Positions 37,053-47,260 of a DNA stretch of 64,000 nt are shown piece by piece. The notes beneath the pieces are model-generated. The model saw only the letters and a program-made list of their open reading frames with translations, was not told the origin of the DNA and did not search any database. The translations under genes were made by a program, and so were the position numbers. This DNA comes from G963675935 sp963803125 (GTDB lineage Bacteria; Planctomycetota; Planctomycetia; Pirellulales; Thermoguttaceae), in assembly GCA_963803125.1 (NCBI GenBank), contig CAWDLR010000004.1:310001-374000 (forward strand). Reading direction: 5' to 3'. Position 1 is the stretch's first letter; each line of letters starts with the position of its first letter.

Positions 37053-39712
37053 TCACCGACTGCCCCGCGAAGACTCTTGGCCGGCTTCCTCCCGGACATA
37101 GACGGACCCCCAACCGTCAGCGCAGCTGAAAAGGGCGCGGATTACGACCTGTGCATTGCTCCTCCGCCGCGAGGGAAGCGGAAGCGTATACATTGTGTCT
37201 GCACCGGATATCGGGTTGCACGAGTGCAGGTCGCTGGCCACCTTGCGGCCGCCGACAAAGAGCCGCACGTTCATCAGCTGGGGGCTTGCGTAACTATCGT
37301 ATTTGAAGACCACGAACACCTGACCGGTGGCGCGAATGCAGTTGGTGGCGTCGAACTCCAACTCGTGCCAACCGGCGGCCGTTTCAGGAGCGGCCTTGAT
37401 TTCCTTGCCGCCCCAGCCGCCGATACGGGTCCACTTGTCCTTGTCGAAGGTGGCGGCCGGTTCGGTACGCGACAGCACCACGCCTGTGCTGTCGCCGCCG
37501 CCGGCGGCGCTGGCCCGAAGCGTGTACTCCGCGCCGCGTTTCGGTTTCGGCACGCGGAGGGTGACGACGGCTGGCCGGAGCGAGCAGTCCGCCGTTCTCG
37601 CCGTGCGGTCGGCGCCCAGTTCCCGCTCATCCTCGAAGAGGCGCACCGCTTTCAGCGCCAACGGCGCACCTCCCGTCCAGCGAAAACTAAGGCTCAGCGA
37701 GCATGCACCCGCGGCTTTTGCCAACAGCGGGGTCAGGTTCCAGCGGAGCGTTTGTTCTCCGCCGTTGGCGAACTGATCGCCTCGCCAGTCGCCGACACGC
37801 CCGGCGGCGCGGAAATCGTAGCTGGCCAGCAGCGCGAGCAGGGCGTTCATGCGGGCTGGGTCCGGCCGCTTGATAGCCGCGATCCGCTTGCGAATCAGCG
37901 ACACCAGCTCGGCACGCGCATCGGCGCTTGTGCGGATTGCCGTGAGCAGGCGCCAGCAATCACCTCGATCTCACCCAGATCGCTTGCGGCGGCGAGCTTC
38001 GCTCGGAAGTACCTGCCGGTACGGGCGTTGGCCGCTTTGTCGCGGGCGACCAGCGCCAGCCACGCGGCGGAGGTCTGTTGGTAAAGGGTGCGGTTCTGCC
38101 TAACCAGCAAAAGCAGCCCGGTGAAGAGCGACTCGACGTGCTGGCGACTCTCCCTGGGAACGCTCTCCCACAGATTGGCAGCATCCTTGGGAACGTCTCC
38201 TGCGACGATCGCGGGGACGAATCGCTCCGGCACACCGAAGGCGGCGAGTTGGCGGCCCAGCCACAGTCTCCAGGCGGGATAGACGAGGTCCCACTGTTCG
38301 CTGGCCGGCAGCTTGGTCAGCGCCCGCGCGGTGGCGAGGACCCGGGCAACTTTTTCGGCGCCCTTGCCGGACAGAAGCAGACGGCTGGTGTCGAAGCGGG
38401 CGAGCAAGTCGTTCATCGCGAGCGGGAACTTCGGGAATGATGCGGCAATCTCTGTCGACATCGCCGACCAGACGGTGGCAGGCGCCTTCTTCCAGGCGAG
38501 CGCCGTCTCGATGCGATCGCGCCAGGCGCTATAATCGAGAGGATCCGCGGCGGTCGCGGCGGCGAGAATGGCGTACGCCTTGTGTACGTCCTTTTCGCGC
38601 CACAGGGCGGCGAGGGCACGCAGCCGCTCCGCCTCGGCAAAACCGGGTGCTTCCACGGCGGCGCTTATCAGGTTGATATTCGCCGAGTATTGGCTGAGCC
38701 AGAATGGTTGCTGATGCGAGTCGTGGGTATCGGCCCAGCCGGTAATGAAATTGCCGCCGCTCCACGTCTTGTCGTCGCTCTTCCACACGTAGGCGCAGTG
38801 GCCGGGCTGGCCCACGGTGAACGCGGGCACGCCGTGCGCGTTCGCCACCGAACTGTTCATGTGCGAGATCATCCCGCAGACGCCGCCGTACTCCATCGCC
38901 GTGCCGAGGTCGGCCGGCTTGCGGTCGTAATACTCCGGGCCCTGCACCGTCTGGCCGCGGTAGTTGTCGGATCGATAGGCCATCAACGAGTGTCCGTAGT
39001 TGCCGACCGCCTTCTGCGTCTTTTGCTCTCGGGGCGTGACGTCCTGCGCCCATTCGAGGTCGTCGTTTCCGCACCCGCTACCGTGTACGGTGAGGGCCAA
39101 CTCGAAGGGGAGCGCCTTGTCAAAATAGGGCACAACCTGGCCGGCGGCGTGGCTGCGGCGGTAGAAGTCAAATCGTTCGGCCGGCGTGGTGTTTCCGCGG
39201 GGCTGGGCGAAGGCGATCGCACAGGCCGCCGCCACGCGCTGCCACAGGCCGGGCTTGCGAGACTCGGGGCAAGTCGCCCAAATTTCCCGCCAACCGTCGA
39301 GTCCGTAGCTGCGCTTGCCTTTCAGCGGAAAGACCGCGGCCATGTCGTTGTAGTCTTCGAGCGCCGCACGACTGGCCAGCAGCCAGGCGAGGAAATCTCG
39401 ACCACGATTGCCCGCCCTCACTTTGGAGAGCCCGTCGGCGTCGCCCGCCAGCACGTCGCGGAGGAACGTCCGCTGCTCGAGCGCCAGCGCGGCGCCGAGC
39501 GAATGGACTTGCGCGATTTTGGGCGGGGGGAGTTCGGCGCGCAGTTGTTCGGCCAGCGCATTGCGCCAGGCGGGAAAATCGCCTTCGGCGACTGCCCGCT
39601 TGATAAAACCCTTCCAGGCATCGAGCGGCGCGTCGAGCGGCGGCGGCGCGGCCGTGGCTGCAACGGCGGCCGTGAGAGTGATGAGCGGGAGGAAGAAGCG
39701 GAAAGCTCTCAT
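37053..39712 (-). CDS. Secreted transglutaminase-like protein, frameshifted
   Basis: From ATG 39712 a signal peptide (MRAFRFFLPLITLTAAVAA) leads into a helical domain and then a transglutaminase-like core: the Cys in YGGVCGMISHMNSS, the His in VGQPGHCAYVWKS, and SGGNFITGWADTHDS. At about 37955 the frame changes by one missing base. The continuation (LLTAIRTSADARAELVSLI onward) encodes two carbohydrate-binding-like beta domains to 37053. Repaired length is about 885 residues. An alternative start at 39733 overlaps the SUMF1 stop (ATGA), so the two genes are an operon. The reaction is unknown; it may be a protein cross-linker or a cysteine peptidase. Confidence 0.72.
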
Positions 39713-39729
39713 GTCAGACTCGCTTGGCG

Positions 39730-40683
39730 TCATTCGGCGACCACGGCCACGCGGAAGCCGACGGTGCCCTCCTGAAATCCCTTCTGCGAGCCGAAGCTGG
39801 CATCGCTCCAACCGCGCCAGGCGCAGCGGATTTTGCTTTTGGCGTCGATCCAGGCGCCGCCGCGTTGAACGCGGAAGGCGAGGTTCGCCCGCACCGGCCG
39901 CTGCGGCCCGCGCGGATCGGTGACGCTGCCGCCCGGATAAGGGCCGATGTAGTCGAGCACCCACTCGCGGGCATTGCCGAGCATGTCGTAAAGGCCCCAG
40001 GCATTCGGCCGTTTCCGCGCGACCGGCTGAATCCGCGGCATGTTAGCGCGGTTGAACGGGCCGGTGGTCTTCACGTACCAGGCGATCGCGCGGGCATCGT
40101 CGTTGTCGGTCGCGTAGTTGGAGGTTGTCGTGCCGGCGCGGCAGGCGTATTCCCATTGCGCCTCGGTGGGCAACGAATAGACGAGCCCTGCCGGCAATCG
40201 CCCGGCTGCACGCTCGCGCGCGGTCAGCTTCGTACAGAATTCGCGCGCCTGGTCCCAGGTAACGTTCACCGCGGGGTACTTGCCGAAATCCGCCCCGGCC
40301 TTCTTCAACTCCTCGGTGGTCTGCTTCGACCACGGATCTTCCGTCTTACCCATCAAGGCCTCGAATTGTGCGCGGGTGGTTTCGGTCTTCGCGAGCCAGA
40401 ACGGTTTGCTGATGGTGACTTTTGTCTGCGGTCCTTCGCCAGTCACGGAATCGTTGCTGCGCCACGGCTCCGCCGCTGGGCTGCCCATCATGAACGTGCC
40501 CGCTGGTATCGCGACCAGCTCGATACCGAGGTCGGCGGGCGCCTTCGGCTCCGCCGGATATCCGGCGGCGGCGAGAAAGCACGTGAAGATGAAACAGCAG
40601 AGCAGGACAGGAGAAGAGACCAGACTTCTGCCGAAGAGCGGTCCCCTGCCGACCGTCCTCAATGCTCGCCTTGCTTTGCTCAT
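39730..40683 (-). CDS. SUMF1 / formylglycine-generating-enzyme-like secreted protein
   Basis: 317 residues. A signal or anchor sequence near residues 22-43 is followed by a full SUMF1 domain: LVAIPAGTFMMGSP, FWLAKTETTRAQF, YPAVNVTWDQAREFC, YSLPTEAQWEYACRAGT, ARAIAWYV, GLYDMLGNAREWVLD, VQRGGAWID and a final VGFRVAVV. True FGEs use a Cys pair to oxidise a sulfatase Cys; whether that pair is present here is not clear. Most planctomycete members lack proven activity. It is translationally coupled to the transglutaminase-like gene. Confidence 0.88.
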   Translation of the reverse strand: MSKARRALRTVGRGPLFGRSLVSSPVLLCCFIFTCFLAAAGYPAEPKAPADLGIELVAIPAGTFMMGSPAAEPWRSNDSVTGEGPQTKVTISKPFWLAKTETTRAQFEALMGKTEDPWSKQTTEELKKAGADFGKYPAVNVTWDQAREFCTKLTARERAAGRLPAGLVYSLPTEAQWEYACRAGTTTSNYATDNDDARAIAWYVKTTGPFNRANMPRIQPVARKRPNAWGLYDMLGNAREWVLDYIGPYPGGSVTDPRGPQRPVRANLAFRVQRGGAWIDAKSKIRCAWRGWSDASFGSQKGFQEGTVGFRVAVVAE

Positions 40684-40755
40684 AGTATGCGCCTCGTCGA
40701 GCCCGCTGAGGGAGCATTTTGGACGACTGCGCCTGGCTGCGCCGTCCGGCTGTGT

Positions 40756-41093
40756 TCAGTCATTGTACAACGCTTCTCCATTGCGAGCACGCCGTTTTCG
40801 AGTTACGGCGCGAAGGTCAATGCTCTCCCCGCCCTGCAACGCGACATTCCTCGCTGGCAGGGCATTTGCAACCCACAGCTCATCGACGGCTAAAGTGCCG
40901 GATAATACCGTCAGCCGGTAACCGCCGCCAGCCTGTCGCTCTAGCAAGCCATTGGCCCCGGGAATCAACCAGGGCAGGCGCCGAGCCGCGCCCGGCCTTG
41001 GATCAAACGACAGCTTCTTCGCTGGGGCCGAATACTGCTGGCCGGATAGCGCCAAAGGAATCGACCAGAAACCGGCCCCGAGGATTGCGCCCG
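40756..41093 (-). pseudogene. C-terminal remnant of a glycoside hydrolase-like protein
   Basis: About 110 residues ending at 40756: GAILGAGFWSIPLALSGQQY, SAPAKKLSFDPRPG and GGGYRLTVLSGTLAVDELWV. This pattern is the closing beta region of large glycosidases of the GH116-like type. The upstream part is missing and unrelated sequence begins near 41100, about where the integrase element starts. Family assignment is tentative. Confidence 0.5.
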
Positions 41094-41307
41094 GTTGCGT
41101 TGCGGCGGGTCGGGTCGATACTCTGGACCTCGACCACCATCGGCCCGTACAGAGCGAACCACGGGGCTTGTGCGGGGCGTGAAGATGGGCAAGGCGGGAT
41201 TGCGGGAAGGTGCGAAAATGGTACAAACCGCAGAAGGGTACTTGACTAAATCGACGCCAAGGGCGATAATGTACATAAAGGCCCATATTGAACAGGAGTG
41301 GAAGATC

Positions 41308-41556
41308 ATGATGGAAGTCGGCGTACATGAGATTCGCGCCAACCTGGCTGAAGTGATTAACCGCGTTGCCTACGGCGGCGAGCGGGTTGTCTTGGAACGG
41401 CGCAGCAAGCCCGTGCTGGCGCTGGTGTCGATGGAAGACCTGGAGCTATTGAACGCCCTGGAGGATCGGGCGGACGTGAAGGCCGCGCTGAAGGCCCGCA
41501 AGGAAAAGGGCGGCGTGCCCCTGGAGAAGATCAAGGCCCGACTGGGGATGGAATAG
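41308..41556 (+). CDS. Phd/YefM-type antitoxin
   Basis: 82 residues from ATG 41308, with AGGAG 10 bases upstream. VGVHEIRANLAEVINRVAYG and GERVVLERRSKPVLALVSME form the Phd/YefM DNA-binding fold. The C-terminal tail (ADVKAALKARKEKGGVPLEK) should wrap the toxin. The toxin gene starts 3 bases after its stop. It probably represses its own operon. Confidence 0.88.
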   Translation: MMEVGVHEIRANLAEVINRVAYGGERVVLERRSKPVLALVSMEDLELLNALEDRADVKAALKARKEKGGVPLEKIKARLGME

Positions 41557-41559
41557 GCC

Positions 41560-41823
41560 ATGCCAGAATACAAGGTCATCTTCAAGCCGTCGGCGGATCG
41601 GGCGCTGCAAAAGCTGGCCCGTGACGTTCAACGGCGGATCGTCGGCGAAGTGGCGATGCTGGCACACGATCCTCGACCGGCTGGAATGGTCAAACTGGCC
41701 GGCGACAACAACCTCTGGCGCATCAGGATCGGCAATTATCGCGTGGTGTACGAAATCCACGATGACCGATTGGTGGTGCTTGTGTTACGGGTGGCGCACC
41801 GGAAAGACGTTTATCGGCCGTAA
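41560..41823 (+). CDS. RelE/ParE-type toxin
   Basis: 87 residues with the RelE/ParE fold: YKVIFKPSADRALQKLARDV, PRPAGMVKLAGDNNLWRIRI, GNYRVVYEIHDDRLVVLVLR, VAHRKDVYR. The final Arg and Tyr resemble the residues RelE uses to cut mRNA on the ribosome. It lies just before the integrase gene and probably helps keep the element in the chromosome. Confidence 0.88.
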   Translation: MPEYKVIFKPSADRALQKLARDVQRRIVGEVAMLAHDPRPAGMVKLAGDNNLWRIRIGNYRVVYEIHDDRLVVLVLRVAHRKDVYRP

Positions 41824-41842
41824 GACGGAAAGGCAGGCGATC

Positions 41843-43177
41843 ATGGCAAGCATTTCCACGGATGCCGGCGGAAAGCGGCGAATCCTGTTTGTGAATCCCG
41901 ACGGCGAGAGGAAACAGATACGGCTAGGCAAGGTGCCGATAAAAACGGCGCAAACCGTCAAGACGCGGGTGGAGAACGTCTTGGCCGCGCAGTTGGCTGG
42001 ACACGCGATCGACGGAGATACGGCGGCGTGGTTGGGGAACCTCGACAGCGTTCTCTATGGCCGGCTGGCGGCGGTTGGATTGACCGCGCCGCGGGAACCG
42101 AAACCGGATGAGAAGGCCCAGGGCGTCACGTTGGCCGCGTTCATTACCCAGTACATTGCGGCCCGGCCCGGCATGAAACCGAACACGCTGAAAAACTATC
42201 GGCAGACGGAGCGGTCCCTTGTGGACTACTTCGGCAAGGATCGGCTGTTGTCGGAAATCACGGCCGGCGATTGTGACGATTGGAAGGCTGCCCAGGAGGC
42301 GAAGGGGAACGCGGCGGCAACGATCGGGCGGAACGTGAAGCGAGCCCGGCAGTTCTTCCGGGCGGCCGTTCGCAAGAGACTGCTGGCCGATAACCCGATG
42401 CAAGACGTGAAAGCCCCGGCCCAAGTGAACACGGCGCGGGCGTTCTACGTTTCCCGCGAAGCGACGGAGAAGATCATCGCGGCCTGCCCGGATGCCGAGT
42501 GGCGGCTGATTGTGGCCCTGGCACGCTACGGCGGGCTGCGGACACCCTCAGAGACGTTTGCCTTGACGTGGGCCGATGTCGATTGGGAACGCAACCGGAT
42601 TCGCGTCCCGAGCCCCAAGACGGCCTGCCATGCCGGGCGTGAATCGAGGATGCTTCCGCTGTTTCCCGAGTTGCGGCCCCACCTGGAGGCGGTTTTCGAT
42701 GAGGCCGAGCCGGGGACCGTTCATGTTATCGCCCAACATCGGATCGCAAGCGCCAATCTGCGGACCACGTTGGAGCGGATATGCAAGCGGGCGGGGGTCG
42801 AGTTGTGGGAGCGGGCTTTCCAGAACATGAGGGCGAGCCGAGAGACAGAACTGACCCAGGAACACCCGTTGCACGTGGTTGTGGCGTGGCTGGGCAATTC
42901 GGCCCCCATCGCAGCCCGGCATTATCTGCAAGTGACCGACGCCGACTTTGAGCGAGCAACGGGGGGGAAGCCGCAGACGGAGCGCGGCGCAAAATCCGGC
43001 GCACTTGAGGCGCAGAATGCGGCGCAGCACGCGGCGGCAGAGAATTGCAGCGTTTCGCAAGAAAGCAGAAAAGCCCCTGAAAACAAGGGCTTTTTGCCAA
43101 TCGTTGCGAATCCGTGCGATACTGTACAAAAGTATCTAGTACCCCCTAGGGGAGTCGAACCCCTGTTCTCGGACTGA
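41843..43177 (+). CDS. Tyrosine integrase at tRNA-Glu
   Basis: 444 residues from ATG 41843. An N-terminal SAM-like core-binding domain (residues about 95-180: TLAAFITQYIAARPGM, TLKNYRQTERSLVDYF) precedes a catalytic domain with Arg in YGGLRTPSETFALTW, Lys in VPSPKT, the NMRASRETEL box that replaces the usual H-x-x-R, and the HYLQVTD tyrosine. This variant box is typical of planctomycete integrases. The last dozen codons (VPPRGVEPLFSD) are read from the antisense of the tRNA-Glu 3' half, so integration at this tRNA created the end of the frame. A terminator-like hairpin lies inside the coding region at 43069. Confidence 0.9.
   Translation: MASISTDAGGKRRILFVNPDGERKQIRLGKVPIKTAQTVKTRVENVLAAQLAGHAIDGDTAAWLGNLDSVLYGRLAAVGLTAPREPKPDEKAQGVTLAAFITQYIAARPGMKPNTLKNYRQTERSLVDYFGKDRLLSEITAGDCDDWKAAQEAKGNAAATIGRNVKRARQFFRAAVRKRLLADNPMQDVKAPAQVNTARAFYVSREATEKIIAACPDAEWRLIVALARYGGLRTPSETFALTWADVDWERNRIRVPSPKTACHAGRESRMLPLFPELRPHLEAVFDEAEPGTVHVIAQHRIASANLRTTLERICKRAGVELWERAFQNMRASRETELTQEHPLHVVVAWLGNSAPIAARHYLQVTDADFERATGGKPQTERGAKSGALEAQNAAQHAAAENCSVSQESRKAPENKGFLPIVANPCDTVQKYLVPPRGVEPLFSD
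43069..43095 (+). terminator. Terminator-like hairpin inside the integrase 3' end
   Basis: AAAAGCCC (43069-43076) pairs with GGGCTTTT (43087-43094) over a 10-base loop and is followed by a T-run. It would stop transcription before the integrase stop codon and the tRNA, or protect the antisense tRNA gene. Confidence 0.65.
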
Positions 43178-43212
43178 GAATCCGATGTCCTGGGCCACTA
43201 GACGAAGGGGGC
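43140..43212 (-). tRNA. tRNA-Glu (CTC)
   Basis: 73 bases on the minus strand: acceptor GCCCCCT / AGGGGGT (G-U at the first pair), D-arm with GTCTAGTGGCCCAGGAC, anticodon stem-loop TCGGA TTCTCAG TCCGA with CTC anticodon, T-arm CAGGGGTTCGACTCCCCT, discriminator A, no encoded CCA. It closely resembles bacterial tRNA-Glu. The 3' half is the attachment site of the adjacent integrase element. Confidence 0.95.
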
Positions 43213-43278
43213 CCACTATTATTGGCTACCGGTGGGACAGCAATGGAACATCAATTGTTACCGACGTTGGCTCGACTG

Positions 43279-44880
43279 TCAACCCTCGTCGTGAAACTGC
43301 TCGAGCCACTTATCCCACTCGCGGCCAACGTTCTCTCCCAGCTTCTCTCGGTTGTGGTTAATCGCAAACCGCAGCAGTCTTCTCATCGGTTCGCTGCTGA
43401 GCTTCTCGCCATTCGGGTCCATATCGTGGAGCTTGGCGAGAACATTCTGCGATTCTTCGTAGCGGCGGGTGATGCTTAGCACGCCGCCCTGACCCGCCAG
43501 ACCGAAGGCCTTGAGTTCGGCCTCGAACTTGGGGTTGGCGGCTTCGAGGTTGGGGCTGGCCAGTTTCTGGAAGATCGCCATCGCCCGGTCCCACTCCCCC
43601 TTCCGTAGATGAATCAGGGCAAGCTGCTGTTCCGCCCTCAGTCTGGCGTATTCGTTGTCGGGAAAATAGTCGATCACGCTCTGCCAGGCGGCTTCACTAT
43701 TGATCTGGCTGGCGCGATAGCACTGCCGCCAGACGTTTTCCTGCCTGGGGATGGCCGGCGTGGCCGCTCTCGTTTCGGCCAGCAACGACGCCGGCGCCAG
43801 CAGCCAGCAGGCCGCGGCGACGCCGAGCGCCAGGCCGGCAAGCAGCCCCACTGCGATGCCCGCCGCCTGCCAGCGCCACGATCGCCGGCGGCCTGCCGCC
43901 TTCATCAACTCGTCGAGCCGCCGCGTCGCCGCGATCCGCGGATCGGGCGGCGACTCGGCTGCGATCGACTCCCAAGCGGGCAGATCGTCCGGCCAATCGT
44001 CGCCAAAATGCTCCATCTGCACGCGGCGCAGCTCGCGGAGCAAATCGCGGGCCGAGGCAAATCGCCGCGCGGGGTCCTTTGCCAGCATCTGGTGAACAAT
44101 GCGGCACAGCGCCGGCGGCAGATCGGGCCGCAACGTCTCCAGCGGCCGCGGTGATTTCTTCAGATGCTGCACCGCCACCCCCAGGGCCGTCTCACCCTCG
44201 AACGGCGGCGAGCCGGTCAGCATGTGGTAGCAGGTCACGCCGAAGGAGTAGACGTCGCTGCGCGGATCGAGCGATTTGCCTTCGACCTGCTCGGGGCTCA
44301 TGTATAAGGGCGTGCCGAGCGTGATGCCGATTTGCGTCAAGTCGTTGCCGCCGCCGGGGCCGGTCAGCCGCGCCAGGCCGAAATCGGCCACCTTCACCTC
44401 GCCGCCGGCGGTGAGCATGATGTTCTCCGGCTTGATGTCGCGGTGGACCACGCCCTGCTCGGCCGCCTTGACCAACGCCGAGGCGACTTGCCGCATGATC
44501 GAGAGCGCATGGGACAGATCGGGCGGGCCGTGCCGGATGACGTAATCGCGGAGGTTCTGCCCCTGCACGTACTCCTGGGCGATGTAGTGCAACTGCTTGA
44601 CGCAGCCCACCTCGTAAATCTGCACGATGTTGGCATGTACCAGCGAAGCGGCCGCCTGGGCCTCTAGCTCGAAGCGTTGCAGGTAGACGCGATCGCCGGC
44701 CAGTTCCGGCTTGAGGATTTTGACGGCGACCCGCCGTTTCAGCCGTTCCTGCTCGGCCAAATAGACCTCGGCCATTGCCCCGCGGCCAAGCCGCCGCAGC
44801 AAATGAAAATCGCCCAGTTGCCTGCCGGAAAGGTCGCTATCGGGATTTGGAACCGGCGATTGGGGAGCGTCGGAAGACAT
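43279..44880 (-). CDS. Membrane-anchored Ser/Thr protein kinase
   Basis: 533 residues from ATG 44880. The kinase domain (about 22-290) has GRGAMAEVYLAE, the Lys in VAVKILKPE, HRDIKPENIML, DFGLA and LYMSPEQ, so all catalytic residues are present. One membrane segment follows (AAGIAVGLLAGLALGVAAACW). An external helical region with TPR-like spacing (WQSVIDYFPDNEYARLRAEQ, GEWDRAMAIFQKLA) completes the protein. It probably senses an envelope signal. Monocistronic in appearance; xylA is divergent. Confidence 0.93.
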   Translation of the reverse strand: MSSDAPQSPVPNPDSDLSGRQLGDFHLLRRLGRGAMAEVYLAEQERLKRRVAVKILKPELAGDRVYLQRFELEAQAAASLVHANIVQIYEVGCVKQLHYIAQEYVQGQNLRDYVIRHGPPDLSHALSIMRQVASALVKAAEQGVVHRDIKPENIMLTAGGEVKVADFGLARLTGPGGGNDLTQIGITLGTPLYMSPEQVEGKSLDPRSDVYSFGVTCYHMLTGSPPFEGETALGVAVQHLKKSPRPLETLRPDLPPALCRIVHQMLAKDPARRFASARDLLRELRRVQMEHFGDDWPDDLPAWESIAAESPPDPRIAATRRLDELMKAAGRRRSWRWQAAGIAVGLLAGLALGVAAACWLLAPASLLAETRAATPAIPRQENVWRQCYRASQINSEAAWQSVIDYFPDNEYARLRAEQQLALIHLRKGEWDRAMAIFQKLASPNLEAANPKFEAELKAFGLAGQGGVLSITRRYEESQNVLAKLHDMDPNGEKLSSEPMRRLLRFAINHNREKLGENVGREWDKWLEQFHDEG

Positions 44881-45242
44881 GGTGATCGGTGATCCTGGGG
44901 CGGCTCTGCGCGGCCTGTCGCGAACAATCAACTATATTATCTGCGATTCGGCAGGCGACCGCAACGTTGGCCACAGCAAAGTTGCAGAGCTTGTTCGGGC
45001 CTCCGCCAGCCCAAAGATGGTAAAAAAGGGGGGATATTCTGTTTGACGGGCAAACGTGCTATTCTTAGCCCACATGCAGGAGGACTGCAAAGTAACGAAT
45101 CCCTCGTTCCCACGCTCTGCGTGGGAACGGTGAAGTCGCGATCATCGGAGGCGTGCGTTCCCACGCAGAGCGTGGGAACGAGGCCTCTGTAGTTCTTCTT
45201 AGCCCAAATAACCGCCCATTTCCGATTCCAAGGAGTCTCGCC
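44881..45242. promoter_or_regulatory. Divergent region between kinase and xylA
   Basis: About 360 bases. TTGACGGG near 45052 with TATTCTTA near 45060 may be promoter boxes, but the spacing is poor. The xylA-proximal half contains a REP pair at 45105-45180. No gene is seen. Confidence 0.35.
45105..45180. repeat. REP pair, CGTTCCCACGC family
   Basis: Two 25-base hairpins with perfect 11-bp arms: CGTTCCCACGC-TCT-GCGTGGGAACG (45105-45129) and CGTTCCCACGC-AGA-GCGTGGGAACG (45156-45180). They are in opposite orientation, each flanked outside by CCT / AGG. This paired arrangement is that of a REPIN. Confidence 0.9.
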
Positions 45243-46556
<1,314 letters not shown>

Positions 46557-46572
46557 CGTGAGGAGATGAAAC

Positions 46573-46908
46573 GTGGTCACCGTGAAGGCTAGAATCAGAG
46601 TTCACGACGATTACAAGTCGCTTGTGCCAGTGGTGATCCCGGAACTGGATGAGGTGCGGCAGTTCGCGTCTGAACTCCACGCGAAGGGAGAATCGTGGGC
46701 GGGCAACGTTTTTGGCTGGCCCGCGGAGTACTGCGCGGAGCGGCCCGAGGCGCCCTTGGACTCCAAATTGTCGTTTACGCCGGCGGAGTTTTGCATCGGT
46801 GAGACCGGAGTTTGGTTCTTCTCCCTCCTGTGGGAGCACGGCAAGGACGCCCGGCCCGTCGAATTTCTAGATAACAAGAACATCCTGGTAGAAAGCGCCG
46901 GCGGCTGA
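46573..46908 (+). CDS. Hypothetical protein
   Basis: 111 residues from GTG 46573; GAGGAG lies just upstream, and the nearby ATG at 46566 is out of frame. The protein is acidic and mixed (FASELHAKGESWAGNVFGWP, GVWFFSLLWEHGKDARPVEF). I do not recognise it. It lies between the end of xylA and a duplicate of that end, so it probably arrived or was duplicated with the 450-bp unit. Confidence 0.6.
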   Translation: MVTVKARIRVHDDYKSLVPVVIPELDEVRQFASELHAKGESWAGNVFGWPAEYCAERPEAPLDSKLSFTPAEFCIGETGVWFFSLLWEHGKDARPVEFLDNKNILVESAGG

Positions 46909-46961
46909 AACCGGCTGAGCACGTGTCAGGAATCGTTTCTGGAACATCCAACCGCCGCGGC

Positions 46962-47006
46962 CGGCAGGAATTGTTCGAGAACGTGGTGAATCGGTACGTG
47001 TTCTGA
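46962..47006 (+). repeat. Partial duplicate of the xylA 3' end
   Basis: CGGCAGGAATTGTTCGAGAA and the following bases through TGA repeat 46512-46556, with two mismatches in 45 bases. The copies are exactly 450 bp apart. Confidence 0.9.
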
Positions 47007-47068
47007 CAGCAATAACGGTTCGTGGCACCGTTCCCCCTTCTGACACCGTTCTCCCTTCCCCTCGCCCC

Positions 47069-47245
47069 TTACCGTGCGAGGATTATTAGGTAGTTGCCGT
47101 TAGTTGTTGCTCGTACCTTCCACCCCTGCCTGGCCAGGCCGTTGAGAGCCGACTCCAGCTCCGGGGCCCCCATGGTTCGGCCGTTTTGAGACATATCGAG
47201 CACCTTGTACTCCTCGTTACCGCTGCCCATGCCACGCAATGCCAT
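47069..47245 (-). CDS. Small DUF4177-like protein inside the IS
   Basis: 58 residues: EEYKVLDMSQNGRTM, ELESALNGLARQGWKVRATT, NYLIILAR. The pattern YKV...LE..LN.L...GW.V......ILAR matches DUF4177-type proteins. It lies between the transposase stop and the left terminal repeat. No strong ribosome site is seen. It could be a passenger gene or chance similarity in a short frame. Confidence 0.5.
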   Translation of the reverse strand: MALRGMGSGNEEYKVLDMSQNGRTMGAPELESALNGLARQGWKVRATTNGNYLIILAR

Positions 47246-47260
47246 TTCCAGTTTACTGTG

